From: Cymbidium sinense
Taxonomy: Eukaryota; Streptophyta; Magnoliopsida; Asparagales; Orchidaceae
Assembly: GCA_021442155.1 (NCBI GenBank)
Contig: CM038221.1
Span: 26,937,906-27,001,905, forward strand
DNA length: 64,000 nt
Reading direction: 5' to 3'
Within the stretch, counting starts at the first letter, position 1. The number at the start of each line of letters is the position of its first letter. This document shows, piece by piece, positions 38,181-50,712 of the stretch. The notes beneath the pieces are model-generated. The model made no database searches, had not been told where the DNA came from, and saw only the letters and a program-made list of their open reading frames with translations. Both the position numbers and the translations under genes were made by a program.

Positions 38181-40202
38181 AGATATTGGACTACATCAAA
38201 TTCTTCTAGGTAGGGTCAACCCTTTGAATAGATGTGCAACCTCAGGCTTGTGCCAGTGCTTCTCTCACCTATTGCTCCACCATATTTTCAATATCCTTCT
38301 CATGCATTGATGTACTATCCACCACCTTCCTATGGAAGCTACCAATATATTCCTCTGTAGGAATGCATCTTAATGATTTGAGGTATGTGCCAACTTTTCG
38401 CTATGGGAGAAAGTGGCTGAGTTGCAATCTGAAACCACTTGCCATCAACCTCCATTTTCTTCCCCATCTTGTCAATATGATTATCTCTCCTCTAGGCGGT
38501 GGAGGAGGTCGAGTTGAATGGATGGCATCATCCTCTTCAACTACAATACCTTCTTAACTCTGTTGGCCTCTATGGAGGGAGCTTCTAGTATCGACCATGT
38601 GGATCTCGATCAAGTCCTCCAACTGATCATTCTCATCAGGTTCAAAATTGACCTTACCCTCATCCTAATCAAAGCAATCACTCCAAAAATTTGTCTCTTA
38701 TCCATAAAATATTGTGCTAGAATGTCATCTAAGAAACTATCTAATTGTGTCAGCACAAACACTCATTGCTGACCGCTAGTAGGACTATGCTCACTGACAG
38801 AAATGCACCTAACACTACCTGCCACTGGAGTGCTATCTCTAGGAGGACTATGTTCGCTAGAAGATACATGCTCATGACTGCTCACTGTCGATGGAGTGCT
38901 ATCTCTGGTCTCTGGGGTGGATCTACTACAATGGGAACTGCATAACTATCTCTCTCTCCACCCCCCCCCCACCCTCTGCTTCTGATCTGTCAATTGCAGT
39001 GGAGGTGATGGAATGACTATGGTGCTCTCAGATCGCCATTACTTCTTCACCATAGTTAAAGTAGAAGGTCGAGAAGGAGAGCTCGACCTCACCTTAACAG
39101 ATGGAATAGATGGAACTGGACCATGAGGTTGTAATCGAATCACCAAAGAGGCATTCTTCTCCCCTGATGTTGTCTTATGTGCCTTAATCGGCACAGGGTA
39201 TGCCGAAATATTTACTGGTGAAGGCAGATGATGGCGTGTGGTGGAGACACATTATGCTCCAGAACTCTCCTCTTATTGCTAGCCATGAACTATCTTGTCG
39301 GTATGGTGCACCTTTGGAAATTCATGAGCGGATCTTTGCATCGCATACCTCCTCTCTCTCCCTATCTACCGTACTGAGCTTCTATATATCTATCTCTATG
39401 CATCTAATCCCTGATGCTCTTAGGGATCAACAATCTCAAGTAGAATAATGCACCAGACTCAGAGCGTCCGTGGGCTCTACCTATTTGGCGAATAGCTGAT
39501 CATAATCCGGCATCGGGTCTCCACCTCTCCCTAGCCGATGTTTCATAATAAGTGGTGGAGGTGATGCTGCTATCCTCCTATAGTCCTCCTCTCCATCTGA
39601 GCTTGAGAGGGAATGGAATTTACTGCCACTAAGTAATGAGAAGACCTCTCGGGGTGAACCCTCCTCTACAACATGGGATGCTACCTCTACCTCTGCAGCT
39701 GCTCACTCATGATACTGCTTGACCTTCCATCTTTTTTTATGGCATTGAGTATGGGTAAGTTGAGTGAGGCGGGAGTCAAAACCTACCTCAAAGGTAGGCG
39801 AGACTATCTCGGAGGCCAAGATAGCCTTCCCCTTTGAGGGGACCAGGAGGGAGGTATCACCCTGTCGGGAATGAATGAACTGATGGAATAGGGGAACCAC
39901 ACTTCGGTTCTACTAAAATAGATCATTCTAAAGCTACTACTCTTGCTCTGGGGACCCCTACTACCTTCCTCTTCAGTGGAGGAAACTCGGGGTCAGAAGG
40001 CATGTCAAAATGGACAAGTGGCATCTGTCTCTCCACCTCTTCCCTATTGACTATCGTGAGGGTTGTCCCCCATAAGTAACTCACACAACCTCAAACCCAT
40101 GACCAAACTGAATCAAACCCACAATGGGTGAAGTGAGCTTTGCTTGATCCAGGGCCAAGTGAAGACTAGTCGGGAAGGAGAACATAAACTTGCTAGGATC
40201 CA
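38181..40202 (-). pseudogene. Region upstream of gag capsid (ORF1-like or long gag N-terminus), broken
   Basis: On the minus strand an ATG at 40202 opens MDPSKFMFSFPTSLHLAL and reads 40 codons to a stop. More fragments follow in other frames: 39703-39900 (VPSKGKAILASEIVSPTFE), then PLIMKHRLGRGGDPMPDYD near 39500-39555, then Ser/Pro-rich stretches with a repeated HSPPRDSTP-like motif (38790-38920), then KMEVDGKWFQIATQPLSP (about 38400-38460). The stretch is about 2 kb, too long for a usual gag N-terminus. It would fit the extra ORF1 that Ogre-type elements carry ahead of gag. The assignment to ORF1 is inference from position; I recognise no domain. Short plus-strand ORFs here (38234-38945, 39200-39448) are shadows. 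Confidence 0.5.
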
Positions 40203-40639
40203 TGTGTACTGAAACTGAACTGAACAAAAAGTAATTGAGCTAAAACTATGCATTTTTGAAAACATAACTAAATCAGTTCCTCTTGCCTCAGTATTCACCT
40301 TCAAAATAAATCCTAGACTTGATTTGTAAATTTGAACCCACACTCAACAAATTTAGTTATGTTAAGTGGGGCTCATTGGAGAGATTTTGATAATGTGAGG
40401 AGACTCTTTGCCATATAATTTTGATATAGAACCCATACTCAACCAATTTAAGTAGGTTGGGTATGGTTCAAATATTTGAAGATGTTTGTGTTATTATCTT
40501 GTTTGAAAATTTTGATTGTGAAAAACTTTACTTAGCAAATTTTGATATGCTAAGAAAAGTTTGTGATTGTATGTTTAGACAATTGTAAAAAATATTTGCT
40601 TAAGATGATTGATTATGTGTGTGTTATATGTTGATATGA
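40203..40639 (-). repeat. Diverged end of the leader array next to the gag-side ATG
   Basis: There is no gene. It contains diverged monomers with well-preserved hairpin arms, for example CATACTCAACC (40434-40444) with GGTTGGGTATG (40455-40465, one wobble) and CTTAGCA (40531-40537) with TGCTAAG (40548-40554). Confidence 0.7.
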
Positions 40640-43003
40640 TTTGAAAATGGGGCTTCTTACTTAACAAATTTGGCATGCTAAGTAGAGGCCAAGTGTGTTT
40701 GAAATGTGCTTGTTTGATTTGAAAATGAGGCTCTTACTTAACAAATTTGGTATGCTAAGTAAGAACCAAATGTGATTTGATTTGTGTTTGAGAATGGGAC
40801 TCTCACTTAACAAATTTGGTATGTTTAGTGAAAGCCAAATGCATGTCTTGAAAATGAGACCCTCACTTAACAAATTGGTATGTTAAGTGGGGTCAAATTT
40901 ATGTTTTGAAGATGAGACTCTCACTTAATAAATTGGGTATGTTAAGTGAAAGTTAAATGTAAGTTTTGAAAATGAGACCCTCATTTAACAAATTTGGCAT
41001 GTTAAGTGGAGGTCAAATTCATGTTTTGAAAATGAGACCCTCACTTAACAATTGGATATGTTAAGTGAAAGCCAAATTTGTGTTTTGAAAATGAGGACTC
41101 TCACTTAACAAATTGGGTATGTTAAGTGAAAGTCAAATGCAAAAATGAGACCCTCACTTAACAAATTTGGTATGTTAAGTGGAGGCCAAATTTATATTTT
41201 GAAAATGAGACTTTCACTTAACAAATTAGTTATGTTAATTGAAAGCCAAATGCATGTTTTGAAAATAAGACCCTCACTTAACAAATTTGGTATTTTAAGT
41301 GGAGGCTAAATTTATGTTTTGAAAATGAGACTCTCACTTTGCAAATTGGGTATGTTAAGTGAAAGTCAAATTTATGTTTTGGAAATGTAACTCTCATTTA
41401 ACAAATTTGGTGTGTTAAGTGAAAGCCAAATGTATGTTGAAAATGAGACACTCATTTAACAAATTTGGTGTGTTAAGTGGAGGTTAAATTTATATTGTGA
41501 AAATTAGGCCTTCACTTAACAAATTTGGAATGTTAAGTGAAAGCCAAATGCATGTTTTGAAAATGAGACCCTCACTTAACAAATTTGGTATGTTAAGTGG
41601 AGGCCAAATTTATGTTTTGAAAATGAGACTCTCACTTAACAAATTGGGTATGTTAATCAAAAGTCAAATTTATGTTTTGAAAATGAGACTCTCACTTATC
41701 AAATTTGGTATGTTAAGTGGTGGCCAAATTTATGTTTTGAAAATGAGACTCTCACTTAACAAATTGTGTATGTCAAGTGAAAGTCAAATTTATGTTTTGA
41801 AAATGAGACTCTCACTTAACAAATTGGCTATGTTAAGTGAAAGCCAAATGCATGTTTTGAAAATGAGACCCTCACATAACAAATTTGGTATGTTAAATGG
41901 AGGCCATATTTATATTTTGAAAATGAGACTCTCACTTAACAAATTGGGTATGTTAAGTGAAAGTCAAATTTATGTTTTGAAATGAGACTCTCACTTAACA
42001 AATTGAGTATGTTAAGTGAAAGCCAAATGTATGTTTTGAAAATGAGACTCTCACTTAACAAATTGGGTATGTTAAGTGAAAGCCAATTTTGTATTTTGAA
42101 AATGAGACTCTCACTTAACAAATTTGGTATGTTAAGTGAAATCCAAATGCATGTTTTGAAAATGAGACTCTCACTTAAGAAATTGGGTATGTTAAGTGAA
42201 AGCCAAATTTGTATGTTTTGAAAATGAGACCTTCACTTAACAAATTTGGTATGTTAATGAAAGTCAAATGCATGTTTTGAAAATGAGACTCTCACTTAAC
42301 AAGTTGGGTATGTTAAGTGAAAGTCAAATTTGTATGTTTTGAAAAGAGACTCTCACTTAACAAATTGGATAAGTTAAGTGAAAGCCAAATTTTTGTTTTG
42401 AAAATGAGACTCTCACTTACCAAATTGGGTATGTTAAGTGAAAACTAAATGTATGCTAAAAATGAGACCCTCACTTAACAAATTTGGTATGTTAAGTGGA
42501 GGTCAAATTTATATTTTGAAAATGAGATGTTCACTTAACAAATCCGGTATGTTAAGTGAAAGACAAATGCATGTTTTGAAAATGAGACCCTCACTTAACA
42601 AATTTGGTATGTTAAGTGGAGGCCAAATTTATGTTTTGAAAATGGGACTCTCACTTAACAAATTGGGTATGTTAAGTGAAAGTCAAATTTATGTTTTAAA
42701 AATGAGACTCTCACCTAACAAATTGAGTATGTTAAGTGAAAGCCAAATGTATGTTTTGAAAATGAGACTCTCACTTAACAAATTGGGTATGTTAAGTGAA
42801 AGCTAAATTTGTATTTTGAAAATGAGACTCTCACTTAACAAATTTGGTATGTTAAGTGAAAGCCAAATGCATGTTTTGAAAAAGAGATTCTCACTTAAGA
42901 AATTGGGTATGTTAAGTGAAAGCCAAATTTGTATGTTTTGAAAATGAGACTCTCACTTAACAAATTGGGTATGTTAAGTCAAAGCCAAATGTATGTTATT
43001 TTT
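40640..43003 (-). repeat. 60-bp tandem array of hairpin-forming monomers (about 40 copies)
   Basis: The array lies in the 5' leader of the minus-strand element, between its primer-binding site and its gag-side coding region. The period is 60 bp almost throughout, with a few 55-63 bp units. In plus-strand reading each monomer contains ACTTAACA, a 9-bp spacer of the type AATTTGGTA, then TGTTAAGT: two perfectly complementary 8-bp arms. The remainder of the monomer is GAAAGCCAAATG, TATGTTTTGAAAATGAG and ACTCTC. Monomers are highly alike, so the array is young or homogenised, while flanking monomers at 40203-40639 and 43004-43400 are older. Since 60 is divisible by three, chance ORFs with a 20-residue repeat stay open on the plus strand (41497-41985, 42438-42806); they are antisense to the element and unlikely to be genes. 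Confidence 0.92.
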
Positions 43004-43400
43004 GAAAGAAGGGAAATCTATTTAACAATTTTATGTATGTTAAATAGAGTTCAATGATATGGCTTTCTTTCATGTGTGAAAAAGAGAGAAACTTCAACTC
43101 TCGTATATAAGAGATATATATTAAGTGAAGCTTCAATTTTATGCTATAATTTTATTTGAAAATGGAATCTTCATTCAACAAGTTTGAGCATGTTGAATGG
43201 AGGAGGCCATTTTCAGAAATGTGCTTTTAAAAAAGAGAGAAACCCCAACTTTAGCATATGTGAAATTTGTTAAGTAGAGTTTCAATTTTATGCTATAAAT
43301 TTATTTGAAAATAGAATCCTCATTAAATAATTTTGAGTATGTTGAATGAATATGGTCATTTTTAAAAATGTGCTTTTGAAAAGAACCTCCATGTAATAAT
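43004..43400 (-). repeat. Diverged leader monomers on the LTR side of the array
   Basis: Longer, older units of about 115 bp that match 27400-27830 of element D. They retain complementary arms, for example CATTCAACA (43172-43180) with TGTTGAATG (43191-43199). Confidence 0.75.
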
Positions 43401-43828
43401 CATGGGGATTGTTAGGTGAGGTTTGGTTATATGAGTTTTGCACTTTTTAAAAATTTTGTGCAAAAATTATTTATTTTATGAGTTTTGAAAAATGTACTTT
43501 TGGAAAGTTACACTTTGCAAAAGAGTTTAATTTCTTAATCATTATGATGAACCTTGCCTCACCAAGCTAGTGGTAAGGAGGTTCTAAATTTTTGTCATTT
43601 CCTTTCATGAGTTAATTTTATTTTTCACCTATTGGAAAACCCAATAAGGGTTCCAAGACCTATAAGGAGTGAGGTCCTAAAACCTAGAGGATGTTGGCTA
43701 GCTTTGCTTAAGAATGAAATAAGCTAAGTGACAATGGAAGGAAAGATAGTCTTGGACTCATATGAAATACAAGTCCACTATCAATGCTTGGAGATAATAA
43801 TTGTCTACTAGAGGTGAAGAGAGGAACC
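43401..43828 (-). other. Non-repetitive leader after the primer-binding site
   Basis: No gene is seen. It aligns with 27831-28249 of element D, including a CCTATTGGAAAACCCAATAAGG inverted repeat region near 43629-43650 and an AGGATGTTGGCTAGC block. Conservation between two otherwise diverged elements suggests a packaging or translational role, but that is inference. Confidence 0.6.
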
Positions 43829-43847
43829 ATCCCCAGCAGAGTCGCCA
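43829..43847 (-). promoter_or_regulatory. Primer-binding site of the F/I element (tRNA-Arg type)
   Basis: The minus strand reads TGGCGACTCTGCTGGGGAT. This is complementary to the tRNA-Arg(ACG) 3' end as I recall it, except for about two positions, and sits about ten bases after the LTR end. It identifies LTR F/I as a 5' LTR and sets the direction of the gag region. Confidence 0.8.
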
Positions 43848-43857
43848 GAAAAGTCTA

Positions 43858-45801
43858 TGGTGTTTATTTTTGGTTTTGGGTGTATGTGATGTGTGTGTAT
43901 ATTTGGGAGTGGGGGGGGGGACACCATGCAGATTTGAGGGTGTACTTATTGAGGTGATCAGGTATGACATCAAGTAATAGTATATTATCTTGAAAGATAG
44001 AAATCATTACCCTATAATGAACCTAATCACCTAATAAGGACTCCTAGGACATGATGGGTCTTCGAATGCACCAGAAATTTTTCCTCTACTTTATATGGAT
44101 GAATAAAGTAGGATTTATTTAAACCGGGTTCTAAAGTTCCCTATGGGGCAAGCCCCCATAGTTAATTGCATACTAAGGAATGTGAGTTTCTTAGGAATAC
44201 TCTTAATTAAAGTAGGCAACTATTGTCTCCAAAGAATTCAAAGATAGAACTATCAATAAATTAACAATATTTAGTAAATCAAATGGGATACATCGAAAGG
44301 AAAGACTTATTATTGAAGCAAAAAGAAGATGAGTAGGGGATGCTCATGATACTAGAAAGCCTAGTGAGCATCCCAAACTATCTTATAATTGAGCTTTATA
44401 TGTTTGAAATTGAGGAGAATTATATATTTGAGTTGAAATTTTATTAAAAATCTAGGAATTATAATTCCACAATATAAGATTATGGAAATACCTAAGAGGT
44501 GAGGATTTATGCTTGTAGATTATGGAAATACCTAAGAGGTGAGGATTTATGCTTGTAGCCCCAAAGAGAAATAACAACCTCAAATCCTAATTCTATGGAG
44601 CTTCAGCAAGGGCCAAAGCATGACCTAAATCAAAGGTGAAAGTGGGTATATTGTTTACCTCCACAAGAGAGAGTAAACCACCCAACTATTAGACTTATAA
44701 ATGCCTAGAGTGCCAGCTAGCTAACTCCTCCTACATTTTAAAACCATGTGGTCAAGTCATATGTTTTTCAAGATGGCTAGGTTATTTTTATTTAGAAAGA
44801 AAACTAAAGTCCTTAAACTCACTCCCTAAGAGACGTGAGCATGAGTGGTATGAATAATGACTTAGTCTAATACAAATTTTATTAAATTTTATTTGATTTT
44901 GGACTCTTTATTTTGACACAGGCTTTAGGATTTATATGCCTAAATGCATGATGAAATGGTTCATGGGCTAAATCAAAAGAGAAAGAGGTGTTTTCCATCA
45001 TAAGCTCTCAAAGGTCAAGCATTTTTCCTATTTAGCAAAGATGAAAACTCTCTCTTAGCAAGAGTGAAATAATATGACATGCATGATATTAAGCATACAG
45101 CATCCAGCTAAGAGGTTGCTAAATATTTTATTATCTTGATTATGTCATAGGCTTTATGTGAGGTTATGAGTTGTTTAAAAAACTTAATTATGAGTTATAG
45201 TTGGGGTAGAAAATTTTTTTTCTTAAGAGCCTAAACGGATCCAAGCCACACATTAAATCATCATACATGAAAAAACTAGAAAAATACATGTCATTTCTAT
45301 TACACAATGTAAACAAATCATCAAATAATTTATAACCTCAACGTGAAAGAATAACAGGCCTGTGCAATCGGGTACCGCCATACAACCTGAAAAGAAAAAT
45401 ATGGGTAGCCGAGCTCTACCCTTATATATCCTGGTATATGAAAGAATAATTACAAATTACAAAAATGATAAGTGTTATGGGGGATCTTCAAGTCTTCATG
45501 CTCCCTCCATTTTTTCATTTGATTTGCTCCATTTAATTTGGTAGGCTTCTAGGCATCACATGGCACCCAGATTAAACCTTCTAGCCAATGTTCATCCTTA
45601 ACCCCCATAACACTTAACCAAATCCCTAATGCACAATTACATTAAAAGAATAGAAAAGTAAATCTAACTACACCTATAAAATAAGTATTAGCTAAACACA
45701 CCATACAACCCAAGCAGTTATATGGATAATTTGGGCTTAGCACAATGGACATGGGTAACTAAGTCCACCTATCCTAATGTGGATTAAGCAACCTGCACAG
45801 C
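43858..45801 (-). mobile_element. LTR F: 3' part of a split minus-strand 5' LTR
   Basis: Equivalent to about 25364-27321 of LTR C, read on the minus strand and ending in CACCA. It keeps the TATA box (CTTATATA at 45421-45428 on the plus strand) and its hairpin (about 45402-45420), plus the U5 hairpins, including CTATGGGG pairing with CCCCATAG (44141-44161). It also has a 40-bp tandem duplication and an 11-base G run (about 43910-43920). The other part of the same LTR is I (50840-56661); G and a telomere-repeat tract separate them. Confidence 0.87.
44478..44557 (-). repeat. 40-bp perfect tandem duplication in LTR F
   Basis: A 40-bp unit starting GATTATGGAAATACC occurs twice in a row with no mismatch seen. 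The other LTR copies have it once, so it is a recent private duplication. Confidence 0.9.
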
Positions 45802-48800
45802 TATTGACCTCATTTTTAGAATGAGCTCTCAACCCCTCCATCTTAGGCATAGGACTTCTCTTAGACTCTAAGAGTTCCTTAGTCTTAAGACACATCTAGT
45901 GATTAGGTGGACACTCTACCTAGCCCTAGAGACTTAGAAGAGTTAGCCTTAGGAATAGGTTATGCCTTAAAGGTGTTAGGAAAATATACACCCACCCTTA
46001 GCTTGAACCACTCCTCACCTTCCTTCCTTCAAGTCAAACTCCAAATCAATCATATTTGATGATTTTTACCAAATCCAAATCAACTATATATGATTGAAAT
46101 TCATGATTAAAATCTATGATTGAAACCCATGATCAAAATCCATTAAAATTCCTAAGCTCAAATTTTCCTAAGTCCTTAAGCTTCCTTTAAGGACTTAACA
46201 ACCAAAATCTTAATCCAAATTAATCAAATCTTTGAAATCTTCTCATAATTCATTTATATTTCCATTTATATTCACATATATAAATGAAATATAAATTCAA
46301 ACCAATCAAACTAAACTCAAAATTCCAAATCAGTACATCAATTTTTCTAAGTCCTTTAAAGTTCCCTTTAATGGACTTAGCCAAAATCTACTCTAAATCA
46401 ATTCAAACTCATGGAATTTTCTCAAAATTTATTTATATTATTATTTATATTCACATATATAAATGAAATATAAATATAAATCAATCAAATAAAATTCAAA
46501 ATCCTTGAAATTTTCCTTAAGTCATTAATTCTCTTTTAATGGACTTAGCAAAAATCAATTAAAAAACCATCTCCCACTCAAATTCAAGCACATGGGAGGT
46601 TGGAAATCCACTCCTTGGATAAAACTGACCATGTGCACACTCCTAACTGATCAAACAACCCACTGCCTAAGCTCCATTGATCAAAAATGGCAAATGGAGG
46701 GATGGTCGTCCGATCCTTCAAGGGGGAGATATACTCCCCCTAATTCAGTTGGAATTCAATAGCCACAAATTCGATTGAGTAAGGGAGAGACTTAGGAGCC
46801 ATCATGGAGTGATCCCTAGCCTCTAGAGCTCTTGCCATTTCCCCATTTCTCTGGTTTTGAACAGTGAAAATAAGGGAACTCAATCCATTCTTGAACTTCC
46901 TCTTCACTTAATTTCACTTCAATTGCTTTTGCATACTCCATCAGAGGCAAGTCGAGTGCACCCAAGCTCTCTTTGAAGTTCCAAAGGCAAGGGGACCTAT
47001 TTGATCAAAGTTGAAAGCTAGATAAGGAGGAGGTGGCCCATATACCAATCCACTCAACCTCAAGTGCTCATATTCTCAACACAGCTTCATCTCAACCAGA
47101 TGAAGCTTCTCCAAGGGAATCAAGTGTTGGTGATCACCTCTGGCAAGGTATGAGATTTTCTGACCATTAAACTCAATGTGGTGTGGAGCTTTGTGAAAGA
47201 AATTTTAATCCCATGGATTTTTGACCATTGGATGTGGTGCTCTTTAGCTTTAGATGGTGTTGGTTGAGTTTGGTTTGAATATGAGCTCAATCGAGCTTGG
47301 ATCATCCCCTTGATCATGAATGGTCTATGTTCATCAAGGGGAATAACTTAGGAGATCTCAGCCATCCATCTGCACATTTTGGATGGATGTCTGAGATAAT
47401 TCCCCACGTTTAGAAATCCCTTATTCATTTTAAGACCACGGGGATATCTCTGGCCATCCGATAATTCCCCACATTTTGTATGTCATGTAATTTCATGCAT
47501 TCATATTTTTTAAATTCAAATTTAAAATGAAATTATTTACTTTATGTCAAATTTTGCATGTGTTGATTAAAGTAGAAATATGAGTGGCTATTATCACTAA
47601 TAAATTCAAATTATTTTCAAAACATATAAATCAAATATCAAATCTGAAAGTATGCTACTTAAATTTTAATTATAAGCTTGCATGTGAAGAATATATGGAT
47701 ATGTTTAGCATAGGTTTCCTTACTCTCTTATGTTGGTATAGTTTTGAATAGGAATTTGGTAACTTGTATAGTTCATTTGAAAAGAACCTAACACTTACCT
47801 AATTCCACATCATATTCATTCCTATGCTACCACTTAAGAAGGGTTACCTATGCTTGCACACATAAATTGCATAAACAAAAATGAATCTAAATCTTCTAAA
47901 TTTTTTAATGGCACTGTACTCACTTATGCCTTTCATACTTTCATGTGTGTATGTGAAAGTTTGGATAAAGAAATCCTTTTCTACTAAAGAAAATCATGCA
48001 TCCAAATCTTCTAAATTTCTTTAAATTAATTACTTAGCATGCACCATCAAGTATGTTAAATATTCTCATTTGAATGTATAGATATGCTTAGGATCCATTC
48101 ATATGCATGTTATACATGTTAGAAAAGAAATGAAGTAATGTGTGTTATGTGAATTTTGATTCATTTTATTTAATCTTAAAATACCTTTCCTTTTGAATAG
48201 GTTTAGTTAGAGTTCATCTAAACTCATGATTAATTAAAATATTTAATCAAAACATTCACTAAACCAAACTAAAATGTGAATCTACTTTAGAAATTACTTA
48301 GGTTATGGAAGGAAAGAAAAGTTCTCTTCTCTTTCCCTCTCTTCATAAAATATTAATTAATTGTTGGATTCATTTGAACTAATCAAAACATGAAATAAAA
48401 TCAACCCAAAATAATTAAACAACTTAAATTAAACCCTCCTCTAAGTTGAACATGTTCTTCACACTTAAAAAATCTAAATTTAAAGCAATAGCTAAGCATA
48501 CCACACAAGCTTTCAAAGCACACACATTAGCCTAAGTCACCACTTCTATCCTTAGGTTAGGTGGTGCATGATTTTATGTCTTGTTTTATTTTGTCATACA
48601 TGTTTTAGACTGAATGTTAGGGTGTATGCTTGTAGAATGAATGGCAGGATGCTCTTAGTCTAACTATTATTTTTTGCAAGGGATTGTGCATAAGGGACGC
48701 TATCATAAATAAAAATATAAATACTTTTGCTTCCAGGTGCTTTATACCCCTAAGCATAATCCTATAGGCCAAGTGGACTTAGTCATCCATGTGTGGGGTG

Positions 48801-50705
48801 ATAAGTCCAATATACATGCTTGGGATTTGTGTGATTTGTTTTAGCTAAACTTTTTTTGCAGGTGTTAGTTAGATTTTCATTCTTTTCTTTTTCATGTAAA
48901 TTTATGCATTTAGGATTTTGTAATGATTTTTATGGGGATTAGGATGACCATTGGCCATAAGATCCTATCTTATGCACCATATGAAGCCTTGGAGCATCCA
49001 CCTTCCAACCATCCAAAAGAAGGAACCAAATAAGAAAGAAAGAAGAAGAAAGAAGAAAAGAAGAAAAGAAGAAATAAGAAATGAAGCTTGAAGACCCTTT
49101 ACAATGAATCCATTTCTTAATTGTAATTTAATTCATTTGTAATCCAAGTTGTATAAGGGTAGAGCTCGGCTACCCACATTTGATATTTTGGGTTTGGTGC
49201 CCGGCAATAATACCCTTTATTCTTTTTTGATTATTTTATAAATTGATTGATGATTTGTTTAGCTTTTGCATTAAGTGGCATGATTTTTCTAGTTTCTTCC
49301 TTTCTTTATGTATGGCCTAGATGTGAATTAGGCTCCTTAGGGAAAAATAAATCTTTTCTCAAACTTAAACAACTCAAATTAAAAATAAAGAACTCATAAC
49401 CTCACCTAAAACTTATGTTTAAAATCAAGATAAAAGATTTAGCAACCCCTTAGTTGGATGAGCATTTCTTTTGTAATATCATGCACAATAACATCTTCTT
49501 TCACTCTTGATTGGAGGGCTTCCACCTTTGCCAGAGAACCTTGGCTTGACCTGTGAAAATCATGGTGGAAACTCACCTCCTCCATTCTCGCTGATTTTGG
49601 ACAATAACTTGATTTCTCATGCATTAGTCATATGAATCCTATTAGCCTGAGTCAAAATAATTGTCCAAAACAAAAATAAAATGAAATTTGAATTGCATTA
49701 GATTTAGTTCATTTGAAGCATGTCCCTTTACATGATCTAGTCTCTTTAGGGAGTGAGTTTAAGGACTCCAGTCTCTTTCTAAACAAATAACAGCCTAGCT
49801 ATCTTGCATAAACATAAAGACTTGCCTACATTAATTTAAAATCATAGGAGGAGTTAGTTGGTAGCCACCCCCAGATGGTTGTAAGTCCAAGCTATCGGGT
49901 GGTTTATTCTCTCTTGTGGAGGTAAACCAATTACCTATTTTTGCCTTAGATTTAGGTTGTGCTTCCGGCCCTCACCGAAGCTCCCTATATTTAGGTTTTG
50001 AGATTGTTTTTTCCTTCTGTGGGCCATAAGCATAATTTCTCACCTCTTAGGCATTTTCTTAATCTTATGTTAAGAAATCATAAGTCCTAAATTTCTAATG
50101 AAAAATATAACTCAAATAAACTAAATCAATTTCAAAAATGTAAAGCCCAATTATATAATAGTTTGAGATGTCTGCTAAGTTTCCTAGCACCATGGGCATC
50201 TCCAACTTATCTTCCATTTTGGCTTTGATAATAACTCCCTCTCTTTGATCAATCCCATTTGTTCTTCAAAATTAAACCAATCTATTGATAGTCCCTTCCC
50301 TATTGAAATATTCAAAGACAATGATCATTTACCTTAATCGAGAGTTTTTCCTAAGGAATCCCCATTCCTTAAGATGTAATTAACTATGGTGGCTTGCCCC
50401 TATAGGGAACTTAACAAACCTGATTTAAAATAAACCTTGCTTTACTTTTCCATGTAAAGTAGGAGAAGAATCTCTGGCACATATGTAGACCTATCATCCT
50501 TATGAATCCTAATTAAGGTGATTAGGTCCATTTCTGTCTGTCAGGATAGTACATTATTCCTTAATGACGTACTAGATCACCTGAATAAGTACATATGTGG
50601 ATCTATGTGGCGTCCTAAAAAGATGAATTTCTATAGTCTTATCCTCTTTCATTTCTCACCAACATATTTGAAGGTGACTCCCTCGTATAAAAATTTTTCA
50701 CCACA
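45802..50705 (+). mobile_element. LTR G: plus-strand LTR with both ends but three internal deletions
   Basis: The sequence starts TATTGACCTCATT and ends TTTTTCACCACA. Compared with A and B it lacks about 1.7 kb at 46563, about 1.3 kb at 47465-47475 and about 0.17 kb near 47900. Short matching words flank the joins, such as ATAATTCCCCAC at 47397 and 47462. The purine tract (49020-49085), TATA box (49152-49157), hairpin (to 49175) and U5 hairpins (50350-50530) are intact. It interrupts LTR F/I. No matching 5-bp flanks are seen (ACAGC on the left, ATAAT on the right), and a telomere-repeat tract follows at once. Confidence 0.85.
49152..49175 (+). promoter_or_regulatory. LTR G TATA box and adjacent hairpin
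   Basis: TATAAG at 49152-49157 runs into GGGTAGAGCTCGGCTACCC, identical to LTR A over the hairpin. Confidence 0.65.
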
Positions 50706-50712
50706 ATAATAA

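Noticed and set aside
38234..38945. Plus-strand ORFs of 66-107 codons
   Set aside because: They are antisense shadows of the decayed pre-gag region on the minus strand.
41497..41985. 162-residue ORF with eight 20-residue repeats as a possible repeat protein gene
   Set aside because: It is antisense to the retroelement, consists wholly of the 60-bp array, and stays open because 60 is a multiple of three.
40640..43003. CRISPR array or centromeric satellite
   Set aside because: The repeats are contiguous with no unique spacers, the period is 60 bp, and the array is embedded between a primer-binding site and gag.
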